A stretch of DNA of 44,660 bases. It comes from an uncultured Arenicella sp. (lineage in GTDB: Bacteria > Pseudomonadota > Gammaproteobacteria > Arenicellales > Arenicellaceae). Positions 17,450-26,464 of this stretch are shown here, in pieces. The first letter of the stretch is position 1; every line of letters begins with the position of its first letter. The DNA is taken from NCBI GenBank assembly GCA_937922925.1, contig CALAKU010000060.1, forward strand, positions 1-44,660, written 5' to 3'. The notes below the pieces were generated by a model that saw only the letters and a program-made list of their open reading frames with translations, was not told where the DNA came from and ran no database searches. The position numbers were made by a program, and so were the translations under genes.

Positions 17450-17712
17450 TCCTCATCGAAGTAGTTGTTGATCAAATCCGATACTGCCTCTAAGGCTTGA
17501 TTTTCATCCGAGCCATTGCAACGCACCGTTACCGTGCTGCCCTGAGACGCGGCCAGCATCATGACCGACATAATGCTTTTAGCATCCGCTGTGTGGCCGC
17601 CAAACTCAACCATGGTTTCGCTAGCAAAACGTGCTGCGGTGTTGACCAGCTTGGCGGCCGCGCGTGCGTGCAGGCCGAGCTTGTTGATAATTTCGATGCG
17701 CGCTTCAATCAC
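17443..17712 (-). CDS. ptsH: HPr-family phosphocarrier protein (HPr/NPr)
   Basis: An 89-residue phosphocarrier. H15 in NKLGLHARAAAKLV is the phosphorylated histidine; S46 in DAKSIMSVMML matches the regulatory serine position, although no HPr kinase is in the window. The start is GTG, overlapping the rapZ stop as GTGA, so translation is coupled. It lies between rapZ and ptsI and probably relays phosphate from enzyme I to IIANtr (ptsN). Confidence 0.95.
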   Translation of the reverse strand: MIEARIEIINKLGLHARAAAKLVNTAARFASETMVEFGGHTADAKSIMSVMMLAASQGSTVTVRCNGSDENQALEAVSDLINNYFDEEG

Positions 17713-18575
17713 TGTTGTATCTCTCGATGCCGAACCAAGGTGCGAATGTTTTCATTTTTATCGAAGTGTTCTTTAAGTAAGCTGCTCAGATAAACCGATC
17801 GGTGTTGGCCGCCGGTGCAGCCGATCCCGAGGGTAATATAGTTGCGATTGTCGGCAATAAAATGAGGCAGCCAATATTCGATAAAATCACGAATCTGCTC
17901 GAACATTGCTGTGCAAGCCGGTTGCTCGCCAAGAAAAGTTCTAACCTGGGCATCGAGGCCGGTAAGAGGTTTGAGTTCGGGATGCCAATGCGGGTTAGGA
18001 AGGCAACGAACGTCAAACATAAAATCGGCGTCGTCTGGGTTGCCATACTTAAATCCAAAAGATTGAACTTGTAAGGTGAGTGCGTGCACTCCGCCTTGTT
18101 CACTTTCGTCTCTAATCAGGCTGCGTAATTCATGCGGTGTTGAAGTGCTGGTGTCTATTCGCCGATGCGCGACTTTAGCAATCTCGCCTAATATTTTTCG
18201 TTCTTTAGCAATCGCTTCAGCCAGTGATGTCGTCGCGTCAGAAAGCGGATGTTTGCGTCGAGTTTCGCTGTATCGTTTGAGTAGCGTCTTGTCATCAGCA
18301 TCCAAAAAGAGAACTCGAGTCTCCATATTAAACGCTTTGAGACTATCGAAATTACTCTGCAAGTTCGTCAGAGAATCGTGGTTTCGAGCGTCAATGCTGA
18401 TAGCGCAATTATGCTCAACCGTATCGTTAGATAAGACTCTTGCAGCCAGCTCGGTTACCAATGATGCCGGTAGATTATCAATGCAATAAAAGCCTAAATC
18501 CTCGAGAGCTTGTAAAGCGATGCTCTTGCCGGAGCCTGAGGTTCCGCTAATGATAAAGAATTTGGGCGCTTGCAT
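17709..18575 (-). CDS. rapZ: RNase adapter protein RapZ
   Basis: A 288-residue protein with an N-terminal P-loop GTSGSGKS (residues 11-18) and the conserved C-terminal block ITLGIGCTGGQHRSVYL, which binds small RNA and amino-sugar signal in E. coli RapZ. There it guides RNase E to GlmZ and controls glucosamine-6-phosphate synthesis. Its start overlaps the ptsN stop (TAATG) and its stop overlaps the ptsH start. This rapZ-ptsN-hpf-rpoN order is the standard gammaproteobacterial one. Confidence 0.96.
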   Translation of the reverse strand: MQAPKFFIISGTSGSGKSIALQALEDLGFYCIDNLPASLVTELAARVLSNDTVEHNCAISIDARNHDSLTNLQSNFDSLKAFNMETRVLFLDADDKTLLKRYSETRRKHPLSDATTSLAEAIAKERKILGEIAKVAHRRIDTSTSTPHELRSLIRDESEQGGVHALTLQVQSFGFKYGNPDDADFMFDVRCLPNPHWHPELKPLTGLDAQVRTFLGEQPACTAMFEQIRDFIEYWLPHFIADNRNYITLGIGCTGGQHRSVYLSSLLKEHFDKNENIRTLVRHREIQQ

Positions 18576-19060
18576 TAGTTTGGCTCAGGCAATTGCGACC
18601 AATTAATGATCAGGTCTCGCAATGATTGCGCGCTTTGAGCCTGAACTAATGCGGCTTTTTTGTCGGTATCGCTGACCAGGCGCGCGATATCCGCCAGCAA
18701 GTTGAGGTGAGCTTGATTTGCTTCTTGAGGCACTAATAGGCCGAAGGCAAGATCAACGTTTTGGCGATCACTGGCGTCGTAATCTACCGGGTCATCGAGC
18801 GTTATAATTGCTATGACGGCGTCGCTAGTTTGATTGGTTCGTGAGTGAGGTAATGCAACTCCATTGCCAATGCCGGTGTTGCCAAGCTTCTCGCGCTCCC
18901 AGAGCTGTTGATAGATTTCTTTTTCTCGAACCTCGTCGTCTAAAGCGCTACACAGCAAGCTCGCCATATGTTGGAGCAACTTCTTACGGCTACTGATTTC
19001 GGCTCGAATCAAAATGCGTTCTTGCGTTAGGCAGTTCGCCAGTAAAGAAGTGTTGTTCAT
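18575..19060 (-). CDS. ptsN: PTS IIA-Ntr regulatory protein
   Basis: A 161-residue EIIA domain of the nitrogen-related PTS. The phosphorylated histidine is H72 in GIGNGVALPHSR. It usually acts as a regulator of potassium and metabolic functions, not sugar uptake. The ATG at 19060 gives the normal length and the typical opening; a TTG 24 bases upstream is possible. There is no obvious Shine-Dalgarno. With ptsH and ptsI in the same block, the whole relay is encoded together. Confidence 0.94.
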   Translation of the reverse strand: MNNTSLLANCLTQERILIRAEISSRKKLLQHMASLLCSALDDEVREKEIYQQLWEREKLGNTGIGNGVALPHSRTNQTSDAVIAIITLDDPVDYDASDRQNVDLAFGLLVPQEANQAHLNLLADIARLVSDTDKKAALVQAQSAQSLRDLIINWSQLPEPN

Positions 19061-19196
19061 TTTAAGGTTAGCAAGTTGAGGCAAGGCTTTAGTATGGCTG
19101 GCCTATTCGTTCGTTTACAGTCAAATACGTTTGCGCTTGTGGACGCGTTTTACCCAGCCTGCTTTTCGAGCCGGCCTTAAAGCAGAGAATCCTAAC

Positions 19197-19218
19197 TCGG
19201 CGCTAACAGCAGCGCCGA
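19197..19218 (-). other. Hairpin between hpf and ptsN
   Basis: TCGGCGCT and AGCGCCGA pair across a six-base loop. On the minus strand no T-run follows, so it is not a standard terminator. It may be a processing or attenuation hairpin inside the operon. Confidence 0.35.
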
Positions 19219-19252
19219 ATCAGGAAAATTACTTTGGTAATTGTAACAACTT

Positions 19253-19603
19253 TTACTGCGAGAGTTCTTCTGTCTCAGGCACCATTTGCAAACCTTTGAT
19301 ACCGCCTTCTCGTTGATGATGATCGGTCACTTTTTCCTTGTGTTTTCTCACTTGCGAATCGAGCTTGTCAGCGAGCTCATCAATAGTCGCGTACATATTA
19401 TTTGAATCTGCATGGGCATGCATGGTTACGCCTTTGGCATTGACGGTGGCTTCGGCTTTGTGATGAATTTTTTCTACGTGTAATACAACATCAATGCTAT
19501 TTAGGTGGTCAAAATGTCGTTCGATTCGCTCCATTTTTTCACCAATATAATTTTTCATAGAATCGGTGAGATCGATTTGATGTCCAGAAATAGTCAATTG
19601 CAT
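19253..19603 (-). CDS. hpf: Ribosome hibernation promoting factor HPF
   Basis: A 116-residue protein of the HPF/RaiA fold: MQLTISGHQIDLTDSMKNYI, then the second strand-helix with IHHKAEATVNAKGVTMHAHADSNN and a basic helix KLDSQVRKHKEKVTDHH. It is slightly longer than short HPF (95) but lacks the long-HPF C-terminal domain. It inactivates ribosomes in stationary phase. AGGAGT lies before the ATG. It is located between rpoN and ptsN. Confidence 0.94.
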   Translation of the reverse strand: MQLTISGHQIDLTDSMKNYIGEKMERIERHFDHLNSIDVVLHVEKIHHKAEATVNAKGVTMHAHADSNNMYATIDELADKLDSQVRKHKEKVTDHHQREGGIKGLQMVPETEELSQ

Positions 19604-19741
19604 AGCGTACTCCTATGTTGAAGCGGCACATACATGGCTGGCCGCGATAGCCTCTGCATATTCGTTTCACTCTAAGGCGCCGTGCGCTGTTTCGTGCTGT
19701 GCTTAGTTTTCGTTTATCGAGAGCCTGCTAACTCGATTAAT

Positions 19742-21238
19742 TCACAATACTTTGCGCTGACTTGACGGCGCAATCTGTAAGCTTTCACGATACTTGGCGA
19801 CGGTGCGGCGAGCCACAATATGCCCCTGTTGCTCTAGCTGCTTGGCGATTTTACTGTCGCTCAGCGGTTTGTTCTTGTCTTCGTTGTCGACCATTGTTTT
19901 TATCAAAGATCGAATTGCTGTGGAGCTAGAGGTCGTGCCCTCAGTATTACTTAAGGCACTTGAAAAAAAGTATTTCAATTCAAATAGACCGCGCGGGCAA
20001 AGCAAGTACTTACCAGCTGTTGCACGCGAAATCGTCGATTCGTGTAATTCCAATGTCTCTGCGATGTCTGCAAGCACCATGGCCTGCATAGCTTGTTCGC
20101 CTTGCTCAAAGAACGCTTGTTGGCGTTCAACGATGGCTTGCCCGACCAATAGCAAAGTGTCGTAGCGGCTCATCAACCCTTTGATGAACATTTTTGCTTG
20201 GGCCATATGCGACTGAATGTATTCGCTATCGGACTCATTCAGCGACTCCTCTTTGCCCTGTTTTAGTAAACTAGCATAGAGATCGTTAACACGAAGTCGA
20301 ATCTGGTTGTCTGGATTGACCTGAACAACCCATTGGTCTTTGTCTTTCCCAACGATAAGATCGGGGACAACGTGGTCTTGCTTGTCTTGGCTGAATTGAA
20401 GGGCAATGCGCGGTTGCAGGCTTGTTATAAGTTCGATTGCCGCGACCATATCGTCTTGGGATACATTCAGCGCCTTTTTGATTTTGATGAATTGGCGGCT
20501 GCCCAATAGGTCAAGGTAATCATCAATTATGTTCGTAGCCAGCGCATAGGCACTCTGCTCGGTGCATTGGCCAAGCAAAATAGTCAGGCGCTCTTTAAGG
20601 TTTGCGGCACCAACGCCTAGCGGATCAAAGGTTTTGATCAGGCTCAATACGGCCTGAATTTCATCCTCTTCAATATCAATTAGATGGTTTAAATGCCGAT
20701 GGATTTCTTCAACCGAGACGGTTAGATAGCCGTCTTCATCCAAATTGTGGATCAGCGTTCGCCCGATTTCTTGATCCCGCTCGGACAAGGTGGTCATTTG
20801 TAATTGCCACAATAGATGGTCTACTAAAGTTTCCGATTGGCCTACAAGTTGCGCGATCTCGAAATCACTGCTCGCAGCGCTTGGAGTGGGGCGTTGACTA
20901 CCAAAGTCGTGAAAATTTTCTTGTAAATTTAGCGCCAGATCTTGCTCTGGCGCCAAGTTGTCGGTGCGTTCCATCTCGGCTTCAGGCTCGGATGACTCGC
21001 CGATTGGCTGCGGGATGTTGTTATCTCGCAGCGGCGTATGCTCTGGCGGCAGCTCGTCTTTGCTGAGTTCTTTTTCGACTTTTTCAAGAAGAGGGTTGGC
21101 TTCTAACTCGGTTTGAACTTCCTGCTCCAAATCAAAGGCCGATAACTGTAATAGTTTTAAAGACTGCTTTAATTGAGGGGTTAGCGTAAGCTGCTGTGAG
21201 GTAGTAAGAGAAAGGCTTTGCTTCATTGGAAAAACCAT
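19742..21238 (-). CDS. rpoN: RNA polymerase sigma-54 factor
   Basis: A 498-residue sigma-54. Region I is the glutamine- and leucine-rich start (MKQSLSLTTSQQLTLTPQLKQSLKLLQL). An acidic region II (about 55-110) follows, then the core-binding and DNA-binding domains, and the RpoN box ARRTVAKYRE near the end. ATG at 21238 is preferred because GAGTG precedes it by six bases; ATG at 21226 and GTG at 21247 are alternatives. Position between lptB and hpf is conserved in the class. Confidence 0.97.
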   Translation of the reverse strand: MVFPMKQSLSLTTSQQLTLTPQLKQSLKLLQLSAFDLEQEVQTELEANPLLEKVEKELSKDELPPEHTPLRDNNIPQPIGESSEPEAEMERTDNLAPEQDLALNLQENFHDFGSQRPTPSAASSDFEIAQLVGQSETLVDHLLWQLQMTTLSERDQEIGRTLIHNLDEDGYLTVSVEEIHRHLNHLIDIEEDEIQAVLSLIKTFDPLGVGAANLKERLTILLGQCTEQSAYALATNIIDDYLDLLGSRQFIKIKKALNVSQDDMVAAIELITSLQPRIALQFSQDKQDHVVPDLIVGKDKDQWVVQVNPDNQIRLRVNDLYASLLKQGKEESLNESDSEYIQSHMAQAKMFIKGLMSRYDTLLLVGQAIVERQQAFFEQGEQAMQAMVLADIAETLELHESTISRATAGKYLLCPRGLFELKYFFSSALSNTEGTTSSSTAIRSLIKTMVDNEDKNKPLSDSKIAKQLEQQGHIVARRTVAKYRESLQIAPSSQRKVL

Positions 21239-21413
21239 TAACGGCACTCAATAATGGGCGTCGCGTGGTCGAAACACTGTGTGCGTGGTTCGCTCTGCTC
21301 TATAAGTAATTGGGAGCCACTTCCTGTAGCTTTTGATAAAGGTAAATCAGGTAAACCAAACACACTCATGAAGTCATTCTAGACTGAGTTTGTGGTCTTA
21401 GCCAGCGATTAAA

Positions 21414-22139
21414 CTAAATTTTAAATTTGGTGCCCAGATAGACATCGCGCACACCTTGGTGAGCGAGTATTTGTTTTGCTGTACCTTCGGTTAACACTCG
21501 GCCTTCAGTCAAAATATATGAGTGGTCACAAATATCTAGAGTTTCGCGAACATTGTGGTCAGTAATAATAATGCCGATCCCGGTGCTGCGAAGATAGTCG
21601 ATAATTTGTTGAATATCACCAACCGAGATTGGATCGATCCCGGCAAATGGTTCATCAAGCAAAATAAAATAGGGGTTGAGGGCGATGGCTCGCGCGATTT
21701 CGGCGCGTCGTCGCTCGCCCCCCGATAAAGAAATACCGAGTGTGCTGCGTTTGTGGCCTATATTGAATTCTTCTAGCAGTTGCTCGACCCGGCGTTTCCT
21801 GTGTTGTGGGCTCAGGCTTTTGTCGGTTTCTAACACCGCCATTAAATTTTCTTCCACCGTGAGCTTGCGAAAGATCGATGGCTCCTGCGGTAAATACCCA
21901 ATGCCCAGTTTGGCGCGTGAATGCATGGGTAAATGCGATATGTCTTGACCGTTCAGCAGTATACGCCCGCTGTTGCTGCGTACTAAACCAACCACCATAT
22001 AAAAACTGGTGGTTTTGCCGGCACCATTTGGGCCGAGCAGGCCAACAACTTGGCCGCTCTCTACCGAGATATTAATCTTTTTCACAACCTGTAGGCCGCG
22101 ATAGCTTTTACTCAGGTCGCGAGTCTCTAAAATGCTCAT
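21414..22139 (-). CDS. lptB: LPS export ABC ATPase LptB
   Basis: A 241-residue ATPase. Walker A is GPNGAGKT (36-43), the signature is [15 protein letters not shown], Walker B is [12 protein letters not shown] and the switch histidine is in IIITDHN. It drives extraction of lipopolysaccharide from the inner membrane with LptFG and LptC. It lies downstream of lptA and lptC in the conserved cluster. Confidence 0.97.
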   Translation of the reverse strand: MSILETRDLSKSYRGLQVVKKINISVESGQVVGLLGPNGAGKTTSFYMVVGLVRSNSGRILLNGQDISHLPMHSRAKLGIGYLPQEPSIFRKLTVEENLMAVLETDKSLSPQHRKRRVEQLLEEFNIGHKRSTLGISLSGGERRRAEIARAIALNPYFILLDEPFAGIDPISVGDIQQIIDYLRSTGIGIIITDHNVRETLDICDHSYILTEGRVLTEGTAKQILAHQGVRDVYLGTKFKI

Positions 22140-22183
22140 GCGTGTCTGTATATTCCTAGATTAAGTCGGCTGACTAGACAACA

Positions 22184-23014
22184 CTAATTGTCGGACTCGG
22201 CAGACGATTCTGTCTCATCGTCGTCGTTTTTGTCATCATCTTCGTCGTCATCGCCGTCTTTATCGTCTTCGTCCGTGGTTTCCTTTGCAGGCTTTTTCTT
22301 TTTGGGCCGTAAAATCAATCGCGAGCGCCCGCTGCTGGTTGGCGCAACATATGGTGTGTTAGCGTCGTCGTCATTGCTGGGTTGATCTTCGTTTGCCTTA
22401 ATCGTCGTGTTAGACGGCGGTGGCGGCTCTGGTAGATCGTCATTCGCGAACGGGTCTTTGAGTTTTTTATTCGGGCGCGCCTGGCCAGTGGCACCGCCAG
22501 AGCCAATTTTAGCGCCGCCTTTGACGTTCAGCGTGTCGTTGGCCATGTTGTATATAATGGTCTCGCCCCGCGCGGTATCTGGGCCTTGTTGCAATGCTGC
22601 TTGGCCTATCAAGGTAATGGTATTGGCCTGTTGATCAACGATCATCTTCTTGGCCCAGCCTTGTACATCGTAGTCTTTGCCATCGGGGCGTTGCTTGAAG
22701 CGCGCTAAGGAGCCCCACATGGTTGCCTTTTGTAAGTCGTTGTTGGCGTAAATAGCAATGAGCTTATCGGCTTTCAAGCGCATGGTGCCTTGCACCGCAA
22801 GGACATTGTTAATGTAGGTTCGAGTTCCCTTCTTGAAGTCGAACTCGATGTCGTCGGCTTGGATGTCTGCGGGCTGGTCGCGGTCGGTTTTTAATGCCGA
22901 GGCGGGCGTCGCAAACAATAGGCACGCCGCTGCTAAAGCGGCAATTGCGAAGAACAAAACTGGGCGGCCCGGAACAGTAGCGGCCTTCTCAAGAGCGACG
23001 TGCGATCGATTCAT
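22184..23014 (-). CDS. lptA: LPS bridge protein LptA with long acidic tail
   Basis: A 276-residue periplasmic protein, about 90 residues longer than E. coli LptA (185). It has a signal peptide (about 1-40, ending TPASA) and the OstA/LptA beta-jellyroll (about 48-175: QADDIEFDFKKGTRTYINN, MRLKADKLIAIYANN, GETIIYNMANDTLNVKGGAKI). A proline- and Asn-rich linker leads to GRSRLILRPKKKK, which looks like the usual C-terminal end of LptA. Residues 246-276 add a run of D and E. The tail may bind cations or simply be disordered. Confidence 0.92.
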   Translation of the reverse strand: MNRSHVALEKAATVPGRPVLFFAIAALAAACLLFATPASALKTDRDQPADIQADDIEFDFKKGTRTYINNVLAVQGTMRLKADKLIAIYANNDLQKATMWGSLARFKQRPDGKDYDVQGWAKKMIVDQQANTITLIGQAALQQGPDTARGETIIYNMANDTLNVKGGAKIGSGGATGQARPNKKLKDPFANDDLPEPPPPSNTTIKANEDQPSNDDDANTPYVAPTSSGRSRLILRPKKKKPAKETTDEDDKDGDDDEDDDKNDDDETESSAESDN

Positions 23015-23119
23015 GTTTGCTTTGGTTTTAGTCTATTCTTATTTTGGTGAGAATATATCACACAAGCTGACTGCCAGCTGAACGCCAACGGCAAGAACAC
23101 AAGCGTTTTATCGAATGAT

Positions 23120-23575
23120 TTAGAACAAATTATCTTTGGTGTCTTTGTCGAGCAGAATGCGCAGGCGCTGGCTGCGCTGAGTGCCCCCCGGGCCGCGGGA
23201 GTCAGCTTCAAAAACGACCTTAACGTTACCCGTCATCAATATCTCATCGCCGGTGGACGACATCCAGCCAGAGTCGGCATAAGTGTGCCTTGGCGCAAAG
23301 CCTTCCTCGTACTGAATGACGTGAGGCTGATCAAAGAGCGCGGTGTCATCATCCGGGAAATGTGCCATGCGATCAGCCTTGATTACAAAGCGGCGTTGGC
23401 CGTTTTTATCTAAACCCGTTGCGATGAAGTTTTCGATGTAATAGTCAGGGTCGTGACGGTTGTCAAAGTCTTGTACTTCTTCGGGGTCGTCTATCATGGC
23501 CGTTTGCATATAAATGCCGCCAAGGCCCACAAACCCCAGTATTGTGATGTAAAGAAGTGATTCGATTTGTTTCAC
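23120..23575 (-). CDS. lptC: LPS export protein LptC
   Basis: A 151-residue bitopic protein: one N-terminal transmembrane helix (about 6-24) then a periplasmic LptC jellyroll including IENFIATGLDKNGQRRFVIKADRMAHFPDDDTALFDQPHVI and the STGDEILMTGNVKVVFE segment. It is somewhat shorter than E. coli LptC (191). It receives LPS from LptBFG and hands it to LptA, the next gene. Confidence 0.93.
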   Translation of the reverse strand: MKQIESLLYITILGFVGLGGIYMQTAMIDDPEEVQDFDNRHDPDYYIENFIATGLDKNGQRRFVIKADRMAHFPDDDTALFDQPHVIQYEEGFAPRHTYADSGWMSSTGDEILMTGNVKVVFEADSRGPGGTQRSQRLRILLDKDTKDNLF

Positions 23576-23614
23576 TATCGTCTAACCCAAACAATAATTA
23601 ATGCTCTGCGGAGT

Positions 23615-24163
23615 TCATTGAGTTGAACTCTGCCCCAGAGGATAGGTTCCCTGAGCGTAGAGTATCAGATCGCAGATGGCTCTCACGGCGCCATTACCGC
23701 CCCTTAATGGAGCGATCCAGTCGGCTATATCACGAACAATAAAATGGCCATTTTCCACAGAAAACTTAAGCCCGCATTTTTGCATAACGGCTAAGTCGAT
23801 CACGTCGTCACCAGTGAAACAACATTGCTCGGCTTGCAGTTGGTGTTTTGCTAACAAGGCTTCAAAAACCGATAGCTTGTCGCTAACACCTAAATGGCAT
23901 TCGGCAATACCTAAATCACTCAAGCGTTTCTGCAAGGCCTGGGATGCTCTCGCGGAAATCACCACCACTTGAATGCCAGCGATTTGGAGCATCTTTAACC
24001 CGTGGCCATCAAGGGCATGAAAAACCTTTAGTTGTTCCCCATCTTTACCATAATGGAGTTGACCGTCAGTTAAGACGCCGTCGACATCAAAGGCCGCCAA
24101 TTTGATGTTGGCTGCTTTTTCTCGCAGCGCGTCACTCACTTGATAGGGCAGAGGTGGCAGCAT
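23615..24163 (-). CDS. kdsC: 3-deoxy-D-manno-octulosonate 8-phosphate phosphatase
   Basis: A 182-residue HAD phosphatase of the KdsC type. It has the nucleophile motif FDVDGVLTDG (D26, D28), motif II VVISARAS and motif III CCFTGDDVIDLAVM. It removes phosphate from KDO-8-P in the synthesis of the LPS inner core. Its start overlaps the kdsD stop as TAATG. Confidence 0.95.
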   Translation of the reverse strand: MLPPLPYQVSDALREKAANIKLAAFDVDGVLTDGQLHYGKDGEQLKVFHALDGHGLKMLQIAGIQVVVISARASQALQKRLSDLGIAECHLGVSDKLSVFEALLAKHQLQAEQCCFTGDDVIDLAVMQKCGLKFSVENGHFIVRDIADWIAPLRGGNGAVRAICDLILYAQGTYPLGQSSTQ

Positions 24164-25128
24164 TACAGAACTCCAGCGCGCAGCAAACTTTGCATATTCA
24201 AAGCGCCGACAACTTGCTTGTTTTCGGTGACTAACATGGCGCTGATTTGATGGTCTTGCATGATTCTCACTAACTCCGCTGCCAATAAATTTGCTTGAGC
24301 GGTGATTGGCTCGCGCGTCATCACGTCGCGGATTGGTGTCTCTAAATTAACTTTCTCGGCCAAGGTGCGGCGCAGATCGCCGTCAGTATAAATGCCAGCT
24401 AAGCATTTGTTTTGATCGATGACACCGGTCATTCCTAAACCCTTTGATGTCATTTCAACCAAGGCGTCAGAGAGTTTGGCTTGTTCGCTTACCAAGGGGA
24501 TATCAGTGCCCGTTAGCATGATGTCTTCAACATACAATAAGAGTCGTTTTCCGAGTGCGCCGCCCGGATGCGAGCGAGCAAAATCGGCCTCATTAAAATC
24601 GCGAGCATTCAGTACAGCGATTGCCAGAGCGTCGCCCATTGCGAGGGTTGCCGTGGTGCTGGCGGTAGGCGCTAGGTTCATTGGGCAGGCTTCTTTACTA
24701 ATTGGCACATTAATATACACATCGGCCAATTGTGCCAAGGTTGACGAGGGCACGCTTGCAAGCCCGATCAGAACAACGCCCATGCGTTTGATGATCGGCA
24801 ATATTGAAAGTACTTCAGAGGTTTCTCCAGAATTGGAAATCGCCAACACCAAATCCTTTGATGTGATCATGCCTAAGTCGCCATGGCTGGCTTCGCCGGG
24901 ATGAACGAAGAAAGAAGGCGTTCCAGTGCTGGCGAGTGTGGCTGCGATTTTGCCCGCGATATGGCCTGATTTGCCCATGCCGGTTACGATCACACGACCT
25001 TCGCAGCTTAAAATTTTAGCGCAGGCGTTCTCAAATGTGTGATCCAAGGTCGAGAGTTGGCTAGAAATAGCCGAGGCTTCGATCTCCAGAACCGCTTTCG
25101 CGCTGTCTATAAAGGCCGTGTTTTTCAT
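24163..25128 (-). CDS. kdsD: D-arabinose-5-phosphate isomerase
   Basis: A 321-residue enzyme with a SIS sugar-isomerase domain (about 25-190; GRVIVTGMGKSGHIAGKIAATLASTGTPSFFVHPGEASHGDLGM) and two CBS domains (about 195-321). It makes arabinose-5-phosphate, the first KDO precursor. The ATG at 25128 gives the family length; a TTG 36 bases upstream is open. The conserved order yrbG-kdsD-kdsC-lptC supports the call. Confidence 0.96.
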   Translation of the reverse strand: MKNTAFIDSAKAVLEIEASAISSQLSTLDHTFENACAKILSCEGRVIVTGMGKSGHIAGKIAATLASTGTPSFFVHPGEASHGDLGMITSKDLVLAISNSGETSEVLSILPIIKRMGVVLIGLASVPSSTLAQLADVYINVPISKEACPMNLAPTASTTATLAMGDALAIAVLNARDFNEADFARSHPGGALGKRLLLYVEDIMLTGTDIPLVSEQAKLSDALVEMTSKGLGMTGVIDQNKCLAGIYTDGDLRRTLAEKVNLETPIRDVMTREPITAQANLLAAELVRIMQDHQISAMLVTENKQVVGALNMQSLLRAGVL

Positions 25129-25193
25129 CTGCGAGAGAGTAGCCGCACGCGCGGCAAAGATCAAACAGCTTAAAGCGAGCGTGTCGCGCTAAA

Positions 25194-26183
25194 TTAGATG
25201 GCGATTGATATCAAATATGACAAATAGCCGAAGTAACCGATCATCAAAAGGGTTCCCTCAAAGCGGCTAAACGCTCCTTTTGTGAGAGCAAAGACAAACA
25301 TCAAGATGGTGAAACCAAACATGATTGGGAAGTCTCTGGCAAGGGCCGCGGTATCAATGTCAGTGACTTTAATCGCGCCGGTCAGCCCCAAAACTCCCAA
25401 TGTATTGAAGACATTTGAGCCGATGATGTTGCCGATGATCATGTCATGCACACCTTTGCGGGCGGCGGCAACGGCGGCCGCAAGCTCAGGTAAGCTAGTG
25501 CCAATTGCGACGATGGTGAGCCCGATGATTAATTCGCCAACACCGAGATAGGCGGCGATTTTGACGGAGCCAATCACCAGCATGCGTGAGGCCACTAATA
25601 ACAAAACGATCCCGATAACCGTGAACAGAGCAGCCGTTTTAGTGGACGCTCCGCGGGGATGATCAAGATGGCTTAGATCCAAATCATGAGGATGTGCGGC
25701 CAGTTTCTCTAGTGGTGGTTCGCCACCAGCGCCTTCTGAATTGCGTGCCGACCAAATCAAGTAACAAATGAGCACGGCCAACAAGATAAAACCATCAACA
25801 TGGGACAAGACACCGTCGAGCACCAAGACAATGGCCAGTAAACCAGTGCCGATTACCAACGGCAACTCAATGCGGGCTGTATTGTTGGCCACCGGCAGTG
25901 CGCGCAACATGGCAGCACTGCCCAAGACCAAGCCTATATTTGTGATGTTGGAACCCAATGCGTTACCAAGGGCCAAATTGCCTTTGTCTTGGATGGCGGC
26001 CATCGCTGAGACAAAGAGTTCTGGTGCTGAGGTGCCGAAGCCGACAACGATGATGCCGACCAGAAAAGTAGAGATTCCTAATTGAGATGCTAGGGCCGAG
26101 GCGTTATCCACGAGCATGTCGGCGCTCCATATCAACAGAAGAAAACCTGCGATAACCAACGCGATCGGTACTAGTAATTCCAT
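25194..26183 (-). CDS. yrbG: Calcium/sodium antiporter YrbG family
   Basis: A 329-residue inner-membrane exchanger with about ten helices in two inverted halves. The alpha repeats are visible: VGFGTSAPELFVSAMAA in the first half and VAIGTSLPELAAAVAAARKG in the second. A hydrophilic loop with His and Asp sits in the middle (about 150-180). It is the first gene of the kds-lpt cluster, as in E. coli. The transported ions are inferred from the family. Confidence 0.92.
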   Translation of the reverse strand: MELLVPIALVIAGFLLLIWSADMLVDNASALASQLGISTFLVGIIVVGFGTSAPELFVSAMAAIQDKGNLALGNALGSNITNIGLVLGSAAMLRALPVANNTARIELPLVIGTGLLAIVLVLDGVLSHVDGFILLAVLICYLIWSARNSEGAGGEPPLEKLAAHPHDLDLSHLDHPRGASTKTAALFTVIGIVLLLVASRMLVIGSVKIAAYLGVGELIIGLTIVAIGTSLPELAAAVAAARKGVHDMIIGNIIGSNVFNTLGVLGLTGAIKVTDIDTAALARDFPIMFGFTILMFVFALTKGAFSRFEGTLLMIGYFGYLSYLISIAI

Positions 26184-26464
26184 TCTTTAAGGCTTGTGGT
26201 TAGTTGCTCGGGCACTGCGAGTCAATAAGAGAGCGTATTGGCGCGTAGTTTGTTGTGTTCGACTGCAAAATGCAACTGCAAGGGCCAGGATTTACAGTTT
26301 ATAACGTAATTATCAAAATGGGCCGCTATACTTAGACTGCATTGCGCCTTGCTAAGCATACTCATCAACGTGTTAGTCATTTGTAAAGGCACGACTGAGT
26401 CTGGTCAAAGCCAGTAGACTGCAATGTTTCGTTTCGCTGACCAAATTAAAGTCGAGGGGTCGAT

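Noticed and set aside
21340-21400. Imperfect inverted repeat (ACCAAACACACTCA ... TGAGTTTGTGGT) between rpoN and lptB
   Set aside because: Arms need gaps to pair and there is no T-run, so it was not called a terminator.
23600-23640. Small hairpin (GAGTTCA / TGAACTC) at the kdsC stop
   Set aside because: Seven-base stem inside coding sequence without a T-run; probably incidental.
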